64,000 nucleotides of DNA, from assembly GCF_019218265.1 (NCBI RefSeq), contig NZ_JAHUZE010000001.1, positions 992,001-1,056,000 on the forward strand. Direction: 5' to 3'. Under the pieces are notes generated by a model. That model worked only from the letters and a program-made list of their open reading frames with translations, was not told where the DNA came from and searched no databases. How positions within the stretch are numbered: position 1 is the first letter of the stretch; every line of letters starts with the position of its first letter. This DNA comes from Maritimibacter dapengensis (lineage in GTDB: Bacteria; Pseudomonadota; Alphaproteobacteria; Rhodobacterales; Rhodobacteraceae). Made by a program: the position numbers and the translations under genes. Below are positions 29,445-37,667 of the stretch, one piece after another.

Positions 29445-31484
29445 CTACCGCCGCCAGAGATGCGACCTGCCCGCCATCATCCCCTGGAGCTTCGCGAGCA
29501 GCGACAGACCGGGCGGCTTGCCCGCCTGTGCGGATTCGATCCTGTCGAGGGCGACTTCGATCGGGCAGGGGCGTCTCGTGACCGGGTCGAAATATCGCGG
29601 ATAGTCGATCAGCACGGCATGGGCGAGTGCCGTCAGATCCGGGCGCGCGGTCCGACGCTCCGGCACCGAACCGAAATCGCGCGTCAGGCCCCAGCCGGCG
29701 TAAAAGGGTGCGCCGAAACAGGCAACGTTCTTGCCCCGGATCAGGGCTTCGAAGCCCATGAGAGACGTCATGGTCCAGACCTCGTCGACCGCTTCGATCA
29801 ATGCGAGCCCATTCGCGTTTTCCGCCACCACGTCGGCCACACCACGCTCCCGTTCGGGTCCAAGCGCACCGGTTCGCAGGCCGGATTCCACATCGGGGTG
29901 CGGTTTGTAGATGAGAATGGCGTTCGGGTTCGCGTCGCGGGTGGCGGCGAGCAAGGCTTGGTTGTCGCAGACCTGCGATGTTCCAAGCAGGATCGACGCA
30001 TCATCCTCCACCTGGCCCGGCACGAGTATGCGGTGTCCCGGCGGCAGATCGGCGATCGTGGTGCGATCGAGGTTGTATTTGTCGATCCCGCCGCCGACCA
30101 ATCGCTCGACCACCTGTTCGGCTCGGGCCCTTTGCCCCGGCGAAAGCCGTTCACTTGCCGCGATCAGGGCTTCGAGCCGGCTCGGGCGCGTCGGATCGTA
30201 GTAGACCCCGACATCGTCGCGCACCAGCGACAGGGGCGGGGTCAGTTCCGCCCCCAATCCGCGTGACCGCACGAACCCGTCCTCGATCCTGAGCGCAGGG
30301 GCGGGGAGCGTGTCGGCCTTGTTGGCCCAGACCATCAAAGCGCGCGCATCCTTGGTGGCTCGCGCCCTCGCGGCGTCCCCCTCGGCAAAAACCACGCCGC
30401 GCCCGGTGCCGAAGAACCTTGCGACCGGCGCACGTTTCCAAAGCCGCATTCCGGCAGCGACATAGCCCGCCGCGTCTTCGCGATGCGCCCGCGCCTGCGC
30501 TTCGAGGTTCGCCAGAACGTCCTCCACTTCGCACAGGCGGTCGCGGTAGGGGTCATACCACGTGGGGTAGTCGATCAGCGCGGCGGACACGAGTTGCGCG
30601 CGGGTCAGCGTCCGGGTGCGGCGCGGGACCGGGTTCTCGTCGTTCGTCAGCCCCCAACCGGCGTAGAATGGTTGCCCGAACACACGCGGCTTGTGGCCGG
30701 CGATGATCGCTTCGAACCCCATGCCCGACGACACCGTATATACCGCGACCGCCCCCTCCATCAGCGCCCATGGGCTGACCTTTTCGGTCATGAGGCTGAC
30801 ATGCCCGACGGCATGTTCCGGTCCGTAATAGCCGGGGCGATGTCCCGCTTCGGTTTCCGGATGCGTTTTGATCAGCACGCGCATCCCGGGGTTCTCTTCC
30901 TGCGCCATGACGAGCATTTCGCGGAAGGTCGAGGGCGTCGCGCCCGATGCGAGGACGGCGGCATCGTCGCGGGTCTGGTCGATGACCACCACATAAGGCG
31001 CAGGCGGCAAAGCCGCGACCGGGTCGAAATCGTTGTATTTCGAAATATGCGCCGTTCTGAGCCGGTCCATCACATCGCGTGCGCGCTTGATATTGGCGAA
31101 ATCGTCCAGCGGGGCTTCGGCCAGCATGCGTTCGAGGTCCGATGGCACCGACGGGTCGAAATGCACGCCATGCCGGTCGAGGAGCAACCCTTGCGCCGGC
31201 GCGCCCGAACGCCCAGGCAGAACGGAACGCAGGAACGCATCCTCGACACGCAGCAGCCCTGCGCCGCGCGCCTCCGCCACCCGCATGCCGCGCGATGACG
31301 TGGGAGATGCGCCCCAGATTGCGACCGTGTCCGCAGTCGTCGGCAGGCCGAGCTTCACCTCCCAGCCGGCGAGCGAAAGGATGCGCCGGACCCGGCGCTC
31401 CCGCAAAAAACCGCCCGAATAAACGAAAAGCCGCCGGGAGGAGGGGGGCTCCGTCCCGGCGGCCTCGTTATGGCCCGGAGGCAT
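29445..31484 (-). CDS. kpsC: Capsule biosynthesis beta-Kdo transferase KpsC
   Basis: KpsC builds the poly-Kdo linker on phosphatidylglycerol that anchors group 2-type capsules for ABC export. The 679-residue product shows the expected internal duplication: each half contains a KTHPETE or YKPHPDVE motif, a GFEAII/GFEALI loop and a nearly identical PFYAGWGLT motif, so both Kdo-transferase modules are present. ATG 31484 is preferred over the GTG one codon earlier. It is 15 bp downstream of the outer-membrane exporter gene and probably in one operon with it. No kpsM, kpsT or kpsE genes are in the window. Confidence 0.93.
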   Translation of the reverse strand: MPPGHNEAAGTEPPSSRRLFVYSGGFLRERRVRRILSLAGWEVKLGLPTTADTVAIWGASPTSSRGMRVAEARGAGLLRVEDAFLRSVLPGRSGAPAQGLLLDRHGVHFDPSVPSDLERMLAEAPLDDFANIKRARDVMDRLRTAHISKYNDFDPVAALPPAPYVVVIDQTRDDAAVLASGATPSTFREMLVMAQEENPGMRVLIKTHPETEAGHRPGYYGPEHAVGHVSLMTEKVSPWALMEGAVAVYTVSSGMGFEAIIAGHKPRVFGQPFYAGWGLTNDENPVPRRTRTLTRAQLVSAALIDYPTWYDPYRDRLCEVEDVLANLEAQARAHREDAAGYVAAGMRLWKRAPVARFFGTGRGVVFAEGDAARARATKDARALMVWANKADTLPAPALRIEDGFVRSRGLGAELTPPLSLVRDDVGVYYDPTRPSRLEALIAASERLSPGQRARAEQVVERLVGGGIDKYNLDRTTIADLPPGHRILVPGQVEDDASILLGTSQVCDNQALLAATRDANPNAILIYKPHPDVESGLRTGALGPERERGVADVVAENANGLALIEAVDEVWTMTSLMGFEALIRGKNVACFGAPFYAGWGLTRDFGSVPERRTARPDLTALAHAVLIDYPRYFDPVTRRPCPIEVALDRIESAQAGKPPGLSLLAKLQGMMAGRSHLWRR

Positions 31485-31499
31485 CACGGCGTCGTCGCC

Positions 31500-32654
31500 T
31501 CAGGGTGCACCGAGAAGGCCCACGGTGCTCCCCGCGTTGGCAAGGCTTTCCGCCGCGCCAAGCGTGCCGGTCAGGGCGGTAATCACCTTGGCCCATTGCA
31601 CATAGGGGGCTTCGGTCACGTAGACCGTGTCGCCGTCGCGGATAACGAAGTCACGTGCGGTAAACATGCCGTTGGGCTCGGTCAGGTTCAGCACGTAGAC
31701 CATCCGCTGCGCACCGACGAGGTCAGTGCGGCCAAGCACGTTGTTGGCGATTTCCGCGTCTTCGTTGCGGAACACGAATATGCCGGTCGGATCGGCCAGT
31801 GTCGGGTTCAGCCCGCCGACCTGCGCGATGGCCTCGAGAGCCGACAGGTTCTGCGTCGAGAAGTTCACCCGTGTCTGGGTGCCGGTCGCGCCGAGTGCGG
31901 TGAAGGCGCGGGTGTCGGCTTCGACGAGAATACGGTCGCCGTTGCGCAGCGCGATGTCGAGACGCGGGTCTTCGAACAGGTCCTGATACCAGATCTGCCC
32001 GGTGGTATGCCCGCGGATGATCTTCACGACCGCGACTTCCGGGTTGACTGCAACGCCGCCTGCACGGGCCAGCATCGCGCCGAGCGTCCGGGTCGGGCGT
32101 TCGATGGCATAGACGCCCTGCGCGCTCACCGCACCTGTGATCGAAACGGTCGCGCCGTCGCCTGCGACGCGTGTGATGAGCACCTGTGGATCCGGCGTCT
32201 GCGTCGCCAGTTTGTCGGTCACGATCCGGCGGATCGCCTCGGGCGAATTTCCGGCGGCCTTGATCCGGCCCGCATAGGGGATGAAGATGAAGCCCGATCC
32301 GTCAACCTGCACTTCCTGAAGCGCGGCCGGTGCACCGGCGGAGGCGAGAATGCCCTGTTCCACGTTTTCCCAGATCGCAACACCCAGCACGTCGCCGGGG
32401 CGCACCGTGTCCGATCCGACCTGACCCGCGTTGATGAAGTTCGACGAAAACCCGAGTGCGGGGACGACGGCAGTCGCCCGCGTCACGCGATCGTTTGCGG
32501 CGACGACGAACGCGTCGCCCTCGCGCTGCACCGATCCTGCGTAGATTTCCTGCTTGTTCGGGCCGGAGCGGGGAAGCACGTCGCAACTTGTCAGTCCCAT
32601 GACAAGCACCAATAGCGCGGCGATGCGCGCACTCGTAAAGCCGAAGATATTCAC
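31500..32654 (-). CDS. Capsule polysaccharide export outer-membrane protein (Wza/KpsD family)
   Basis: A 384-residue outer-membrane polysaccharide export lipoprotein. The signal peptide ends in a lipobox LTSC (Cys about residue 24); the polysaccharide export (PES) domain starts near TVRPGDVLGVAIWE and is followed by SLBB-type repeats (GAVSAQGVYAIERPTRTLG and GATGTQTRVNFSTQNL). Such proteins form the outer-membrane channel for capsule. It is divergent from the interrupted TPR gene across about 180 bp and is the first gene of the minus-strand pair with kpsC. Confidence 0.9.
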   Translation of the reverse strand: MNIFGFTSARIAALLVLVMGLTSCDVLPRSGPNKQEIYAGSVQREGDAFVVAANDRVTRATAVVPALGFSSNFINAGQVGSDTVRPGDVLGVAIWENVEQGILASAGAPAALQEVQVDGSGFIFIPYAGRIKAAGNSPEAIRRIVTDKLATQTPDPQVLITRVAGDGATVSITGAVSAQGVYAIERPTRTLGAMLARAGGVAVNPEVAVVKIIRGHTTGQIWYQDLFEDPRLDIALRNGDRILVEADTRAFTALGATGTQTRVNFSTQNLSALEAIAQVGGLNPTLADPTGIFVFRNEDAEIANNVLGRTDLVGAQRMVYVLNLTEPNGMFTARDFVIRDGDTVYVTEAPYVQWAKVITALTGTLGAAESLANAGSTVGLLGAP

Positions 32655-32835
32655 TGCCCGGGCTCCTTTTTGGAGTTCTGCCTGTATTCTTTTTCAAAAA
32701 GCTAACCTGTTCAGGGCGAAAAAGAAAGTCTCGGCGTGTCCCGATCCGGCGTCTGGGCGGGAATGTGTTGCCTGCGCGACTCGTTTTGCGCGAAAAGGGT
32801 CGGACCGGCATGACGCGAGGGGCAGGCGGAACGCC

Positions 32836-33663
32836 ATGTCTGATTTCGAGCGGGGGTTCGCCCCACTGAAAACCCAACTGGACGATCCCGATGCCCTGTT
32901 CGTGGGGGCGCAGATGCGCGACGCGCTTCTCGCGCTCGAGCCGCTGCTGCCGGACGCCGGCGCCGAGGCGCGGTTGTTCCGCGAACTGGCCCTGCTCGAA
33001 GGCAAACGACAGGAGCTTTCCTGTCTCGACCATGCCGACAGAGCCTTGGCCGCGCAGGAAAAACGCCGCGTGTTGTCGCGCCGCGATCTGTATTTCATGC
33101 ATGTCGCCTGCGCCCAGACCGGCGTGGCGTGGCAAGGTGGGCCACGGGCGCGGATGCACCTTGACCGCGCGTTGGCGCTTTGCGCCGAGCTTGAACGTCC
33201 CTTGGACTAGGCGTTCGGCCTTCGGTTTGAGTACGGCGTTTACCTCTCCTCGATCGGGGAAGGGCGGCACGGGCTCGACCAGTTCGAACCGTTGCTCGCC
33301 GATGCCGAGGCCGCGAAAGGTGCGGACAGCCCCGAGCTTGCGAACCTGCACGGGCGCATGGCCGACAGCCACGCACGCGAAGGCGACGAGAAACGCGCGT
33401 TGGCGAGCCTTGATCGGTCCATCGCGCTCTACGAGGCAGGTGGCGACCTTGGTCGCGTGGTCAGCACACGGGTCGGCTACGCGCGCAAACTGGCGGCCAT
33501 GAAGAAATACCGCGCCGCGCGGGACATGATGGGTGCCGCGGTCGCGACCGCCGAGACATTCGGCTCCGAAGGCACGCTGACCTTTGCGCGCAAGGCGCAA
33601 TCCGAGCTCGAGGCCGAGATGCCGCGCGGGATCAGGGCGCTGTTCGTGCGGGTCTTCGGCTGA
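32836..33663 (+). pseudogene. TPR-like protein interrupted by an in-frame amber codon
   Basis: One frame runs from ATG 32836 to TGA 33661-33663 (275 codons before the final stop) broken only by TAG at 33208-33210, codon 125. Both sides read as one helical-repeat protein: SDFERGFAPLKTQL... up to ALCAELERPLD, then AFGLRFEYGVYLSSIGEG and later SPELANLHGRMADSHAREGDE. Repeat phasing and codon usage continue across the stop with no frame change. It lies between the capsule export gene and kpsS, so it may have had a role in capsule export or surface assembly. A nonsense mutation, a sequencing error or amber suppression would all fit. Confidence 0.8.
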
Positions 33664-33666
33664 GGT

Positions 33667-34959
33667 CTATTTGACGACGCGAAGCTGCTGGCGCGGGGCG
33701 GCGGTGCCCTTGGCGAGCGCGTCATACGGATCGTCGGCTGCAAGCATCATGTCCACGACCTGCCGCAGCAACTGCCGGCGCCCCTGCGCCGAATAGAACC
33801 CGCCGGCGATCTGCGAGGTTTCGAGAAGGTAGTGGCGATAGTCGTGATACGCGCGGCTGTCGGGGCGCGCGGGCTGGGCGAAGAACTCTGCCAGTGGCTG
33901 GGTCGAGACGAACTCCGGCTTGGCGAAAACCGCATCCCCGAACACCTTGAGCGGCAAGCCGCGCCAAAGCACCTGCTGCGCCGCCGTGGAATTCACCGTG
34001 ACCGCCGAGCGGGCATGATCGAGGAGGCGGGCCAGCTTGCCGCCACGCAGGTAATGCACCCGGTCGGACACGCCATGTGCGCGGGCCAATCGTTCGATTT
34101 CCTTCCGCAAATTCACCCGCCCATCTTCCAGCGGATGCGCTTTGAAGACGAGGTGATGGTGACGCGGTGCGCCGCTGGCGAAACCCTCGATCACGGTGTC
34201 GAGGAACTCGGTCATCGAGGCGAAACGCGAATGCGCCGTGAAGCTCGAATCATGCGCGAGCTGCAACAATGCGAGGTGATATGGAAAGCCACCGCGCCGG
34301 ACGCGGCCCGTTGCGATGATCCGTTCGAGCGCCTGGAACGGCATCAGGAGCAGGCGGCGCAGGTATAGCTGAAATTCCTTCGACACGGGCAGATCACGAT
34401 GCGCACGGAACCCGGCATAGCGCCGGTTCGCGAACAGGACGAACCAGTGATAGAGCGCGCCGTAGAAGATATGGTGGCGCATATCGCCCCAATGGGCCGG
34501 GGCCTCGGGAATGTCGAGCTGGGCATCGGCCAGCACCTTCTGCATCCCGTCCACGTCCATCTGCATCAGCCGCGAATGGCCGTTCGATCCGCCGCGTTCG
34601 TAGCTCACCCAATAAGGGCGCAGATAGCCTTCTTCGAAGACGTGAACCATGGCACCGGCCGCCTTGGCCGCCGCGACCGCTTCGGCATGGATGAACCGCG
34701 TGTCGCCGTAGAGCACGAGATCGGTGATGCCCTTCTCGTCCAGTATCCGGGCGATGTGCGCGGGCCAGGCGGACTGATCCTCGCTGAACGGAATGAAACT
34801 GGCCCGGTCGCCCCAAAAGACCTCATCCCCCTTGTTGAATCCGACGCGCCACGTCGATGCGCCCGCCGCGCGCAGCATCCGTGCGAGCCGCCGGAAAAAC
34901 GGCCCGTGCGGCCCCTGCAAAAACAGGAAAATGCGGTCTGTTCCGTCGATGGCGTCCAT
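33667..34959 (-). CDS. kpsS: Capsule beta-Kdo transferase KpsS
   Basis: KpsS adds the first Kdo to the lipid acceptor of group 2-type capsules, and KpsC extends it. The 430-residue product begins IFLFLQGPHGPFFRRLARML and carries HVFEEGYLRPYWVSYE, the KAHPLEDGR motif and VNSTAAQQVLWRGLPLKVFG, all typical of KpsS. Start: ATG 34959 (a GTG two codons earlier is the alternative). It is convergent with the interrupted TPR gene, with only 3 bp between the stops. It reinforces the view that a Kdo-linked capsule is made. Confidence 0.92.
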   Translation of the reverse strand: MDAIDGTDRIFLFLQGPHGPFFRRLARMLRAAGASTWRVGFNKGDEVFWGDRASFIPFSEDQSAWPAHIARILDEKGITDLVLYGDTRFIHAEAVAAAKAAGAMVHVFEEGYLRPYWVSYERGGSNGHSRLMQMDVDGMQKVLADAQLDIPEAPAHWGDMRHHIFYGALYHWFVLFANRRYAGFRAHRDLPVSKEFQLYLRRLLLMPFQALERIIATGRVRRGGFPYHLALLQLAHDSSFTAHSRFASMTEFLDTVIEGFASGAPRHHHLVFKAHPLEDGRVNLRKEIERLARAHGVSDRVHYLRGGKLARLLDHARSAVTVNSTAAQQVLWRGLPLKVFGDAVFAKPEFVSTQPLAEFFAQPARPDSRAYHDYRHYLLETSQIAGGFYSAQGRRQLLRQVVDMMLAADDPYDALAKGTAAPRQQLRVVK

Positions 34960-35167
34960 TTGCACTTTTTACCCGAACTCGGTTTCGATGTCTCGCACAA
35001 CGGCGCGGTTTCCGCCCTATAACCGGCTGGAAATCCTTGCGATTATCTCAATAGACGCAACAAACGCGGCAATCGAGGCCATTTTTCGACGCGGGCACGA
35101 CGAAGCCGCGACCGCTCTCTTGGCAAAACGCGGCGTTCGGCGTAGCCATAGGGCGAAGGAGACGCGC

Positions 35168-35758
35168 ATGTTCACAGGCATCATCACCGATATCGGCACC
35201 GTCACGAAGGTCACCCGCGACGCCGATATGCGCGCGCGGATCGAGACCGCTTATGACACCGACCGCATCGATCTCGGCGCGTCGATCGCCTCGGACGGCG
35301 TCTGCCTGACCGTGACCGCGCTCGGGCCGGACTGGTACGAGGTCTATGTCTCCGCCGAAACGCTGGACAAGACCAATCTCGGCGATTGGCGCGAGGGGCG
35401 GCGGGTCAATCTCGAACGCGCCCTTAAGGTGGGCGACGAGTTGGGTGGACACATCGTCTCGGGCCATGTCGACGGCGTGGCCGAGGTCGTCGAGGTCCAT
35501 GACGAGGCTGACAGCACCCGCATCACCTTCCGCGCGCCCCCGGCGCTCGCCCGGTTCATCGCGCCCAAGGGGTCGGTGGCGCTGAACGGCACGTCACTCA
35601 CGGTGAACGAGGTCGACGGCGATACGTTCGGCGTGAACCTGATCACCCATACCAAGGACGTGACGACCTGGGGCGACGTGGGCGAGGGCGACCACGTGAA
35701 CCTCGAGATCGACACGCTGGCCCGCTACGTCGCGCGGCTCGGCGAATATGCCGCATGA
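35168..35758 (+). CDS. ribE: Riboflavin synthase alpha subunit RibE
   Basis: Dismutates two 6,7-dimethyl-8-ribityllumazines to riboflavin. The 196-residue product has two lumazine-binding beta-barrels: first repeat starting MFTGIITDIGTV with GVCLTVT, second with SGHVDGVAEV and LNGTSLTVNEV. It is far from ribD because of the capsule block. The 200 bp upstream was inspected for an FMN riboswitch and none was recognised. The last four bases overlap the following gene (ATGA). Confidence 0.96.
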   Translation: MFTGIITDIGTVTKVTRDADMRARIETAYDTDRIDLGASIASDGVCLTVTALGPDWYEVYVSAETLDKTNLGDWREGRRVNLERALKVGDELGGHIVSGHVDGVAEVVEVHDEADSTRITFRAPPALARFIAPKGSVALNGTSLTVNEVDGDTFGVNLITHTKDVTTWGDVGEGDHVNLEIDTLARYVARLGEYAA

Positions 35759-36318
35759 CCGGCATCGGGCATAACGGCGGGCCAGGCATCCCGACCTCCG
35801 GCTGGCAACGCTATGCCTGGCGCCGGGCGCGGGCGGAGCTTCTGCCGACCCTGCCCATCGAGATCGTCCGCCGCCGGGTGCGCCGCGCGCGCGAGCTTGG
35901 GATCGACTACAAGAGTTACGCCTCGATCCGGGCCGCCACCGGGCGCGACGTCATCGCTCTCCTGTTTTCCTCGAACGCGTTGAAAGTCGGGCCGAAGGTC
36001 GTGGCGATCCCGGAAACGGAGGCCACGCGGCTCACCGCGCTGACCAGAACCACGCGCCTTGCCGCGACGCACCTGCCGCTCGCACCCACCCGCCTGCTCG
36101 CCGCCAATCCCGGCCTTCTCGACCGAGCCGACACCGCGCCGACGCTGGCGCAGGGCTGGTCCGAGACGCGCGAGGTGCTTCACCGGATGACCGGGGCCGA
36201 GGGACTTCCGTCGGACGCGGTGGTGGTGGTCGGCGAGACGATGCTGGAGCAGGAATGGGCCATTGCGGGCCGCATGGCCGGCTATCTGGACGCCCACCGC
36301 TATTTCGCATCAACCTGA
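35755..36318 (+). CDS. Conserved hypothetical protein coupled to ribE
   Basis: A 187-residue protein with Arg/Ala-rich helices. Near the start is IGHNGGPGIP, later RRRVRRARELGIDYKSYASIRAATG (region 40-62) and IALLFSSNALKVGPKVVAIPE. No signal, no membrane segment. I do not recognise the family. The ATGA overlap with ribE indicates translational coupling, so a link to riboflavin synthesis or flavin handling is possible but unproven. Confidence 0.75.
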   Translation: MTGIGHNGGPGIPTSGWQRYAWRRARAELLPTLPIEIVRRRVRRARELGIDYKSYASIRAATGRDVIALLFSSNALKVGPKVVAIPETEATRLTALTRTTRLAATHLPLAPTRLLAANPGLLDRADTAPTLAQGWSETREVLHRMTGAEGLPSDAVVVVGETMLEQEWAIAGRMAGYLDAHRYFAST

Positions 36319-36383
36319 GCGCCCAAGCGGTGCGGGGCGTGCGCCCCGCGCAGGTCTTGCGCCGCGCTGACGCGCGACGCGGT

Positions 36384-36466
36384 GGGGAGGGCCAGCCCTC
36401 CCCGGTGCGAATGCAGGCATTCGCACGCCCCTCCCGGGATATTTTCGGACCGGAAAGCCGGGAAGA
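36384..36466 (+). repeat. Two GC hairpins plus A/T tail (3'-end element, copy 2)
   Basis: Hairpin A: GGGGAGGGC (36384-36392), CA, GCCCTCCCC (36395-36403). Hairpin B: GTGCGAATG (36405-36413), CAGG, CATTCGCAC (36418-36426). The tail follows from 36436: GGGATATTTTCGGACCGGAA then AGCCGGGAAG. It lies between the hypothetical gene coupled to ribE and the metallo-hydrolase, both on the plus strand. Confidence 0.65.
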
Positions 36467-36473
36467 TGCTTGG

Positions 36474-36489
36474 ACGAATTGCAATTCGT
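36474..36489 (+). promoter_or_regulatory. Perfect 16-bp palindrome upstream of the MBL-fold gene
   Basis: ACGAATTGCAATTCGT is identical to its own reverse complement and ends 33 bp before the ATG of the Tat-exported metallo-hydrolase. Its position between the upstream 3'-end element and the gene suggests an operator for a dimeric regulator (inference). No other copy was noticed in the window. Confidence 0.55.
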
Positions 36490-36522
36490 GCATATGATGT
36501 CCTCGAACAGGGAGGACCACAT

Positions 36523-37485
36523 ATGCTCACGCGCCCCACGCGCCGCGACTTGCTCAAGTTCGCCGCAGCCATGCCCGCTTTCGCCATGCCACTTGCCGCA
36601 CGTGCCGAGCTTGGCCCCCCGACCGGGGATCAGCCGGCGCATTTCCGGTTCTCCGTCGGGGAGACACGCATCACCATCGTCTCGGACGGCTGGTTCCCGC
36701 AGCCGCTTTCCGCGCTTGGCCTGAATGCGGACGAGGCCGAGAAAGCGGCGTTTCTCGAAGCGCATTTCCTGCCGACGGACGAGATCGTGGGCCATACCAA
36801 CCACGTGTTCATCGAGAACGGCGACGAGAGCGTGCTGATCGACGTCGGTTCCGGCAATCGGTTTTTCGACACCGCCGGGCGGCTGATCGGCAATATGGAG
36901 TCTGCTGGGATCGACCCCTTCGCCACCTCCAAGGTCGTCATCACTCATGCGCATCCAGACCATATCTGGGGCATTCGCGACGATTTCGACGAGGCGATCA
37001 TCCCCGATGCCGAATACATCATCGGTGAAGCGGAGCACGCCTATTGGACGCAGGACGGGCTGGTGGACCGAGTCGCGCCCGAAGACCAGCAGTTCGTTCT
37101 GGGGGCTGCCAATTCCATCGCGGTCGACGGGGCGGACTGGTCACTCGGCAACGATGGCGACGAGGTCGCGCCGGGTGTGCGCCTCATGGCCACACACGGT
37201 CACACGCCGGGGCATATGTCGGTGATGGTGGAAAGCGGCGACGCGCAGCTTCTGGTGCTGGGAGATGCGATCACCCATGCCTTCGGCCATTTCGCCCATC
37301 CCGAATGGTACGGGTCGATGGACAGCGACCCGGAGGCGACGGTGGCGAGCCGCCGCGCGCTTCTTGACATGGCGGCGACCGATCGCATCCCGGTGGTCGG
37401 CTACCATTTCCCGTTCCCCGGCGTGGGCCATGTCATGCGGGATGGCGACGCCTATCGGTTCGTGCCCGCGCTCTGGCGGTTCTGA
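36523..37485 (+). CDS. Tat-exported MBL-fold metallo-hydrolase
   Basis: A 320-residue metallo-beta-lactamase-fold hydrolase. The N-terminus carries a twin-arginine signal (TRRDLLKF at residues 6-13) with cleavage near AARA, so it is folded before export. Metal ligands are His142, His144, Asp146 and His147 (THAHPDH), then His in THGHTPGHMSVM, Asp in LGDAITHAF and the late VVGYHFPFPG. ATG 36523 follows GGGAGGACC. Family members hydrolyse esters, lactones or thioesters; the substrate is unknown. It is surrounded by 3'-end elements on both sides and may be regulated through the palindrome at 36474. Confidence 0.9.
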   Translation: MLTRPTRRDLLKFAAAMPAFAMPLAARAELGPPTGDQPAHFRFSVGETRITIVSDGWFPQPLSALGLNADEAEKAAFLEAHFLPTDEIVGHTNHVFIENGDESVLIDVGSGNRFFDTAGRLIGNMESAGIDPFATSKVVITHAHPDHIWGIRDDFDEAIIPDAEYIIGEAEHAYWTQDGLVDRVAPEDQQFVLGAANSIAVDGADWSLGNDGDEVAPGVRLMATHGHTPGHMSVMVESGDAQLLVLGDAITHAFGHFAHPEWYGSMDSDPEATVASRRALLDMAATDRIPVVGYHFPFPGVGHVMRDGDAYRFVPALWRF

Positions 37486-37496
37486 TCCGCGGCGCC

Positions 37497-37569
37497 GGGG
37501 GCTGTCTGCCCCCCACGGTGCGGGCAGGCCCGCACCGCCCCCCCGAAAGTATTTCTCGGAACAATGAAG
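37497..37569 (+). repeat. Two GC hairpins plus A/T tail (3'-end element, copy 3)
   Basis: Hairpin A: GGGGGC (37497-37502), TGTCT, GCCCCC (37508-37513). Hairpin B: GGTGCGGGC (37517-37525), AG, GCCCGCACC (37528-37536). Tail: AGTATTTCTCGGAACAATGA then AG (37548-37569). It follows the stop of the metallo-hydrolase by 12 bp. The hairpin B sequence differs from copy 2 but the layout is the same. Confidence 0.65.
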
Positions 37570-37667
37570 GGCGTCATCGCGGCTTACACAGACGATGTGC
37601 GCCACGTCCCTCTGGCAAACCCCGGCGCTCTTCGTTATTTCGCGGGGGCCAGAGGCGAGGAGTCATC

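Noticed and set aside
32554-32835. Upstream extension of the amber-interrupted TPR gene
   Set aside because: It is antisense to the exporter gene; the ATG at 32836 fits the start of the repeat protein.
34966-35167. FMN riboswitch upstream of ribE (also checked 37570-37667 before ribBX)
   Set aside because: No RFN-type conserved core was found in either leader.
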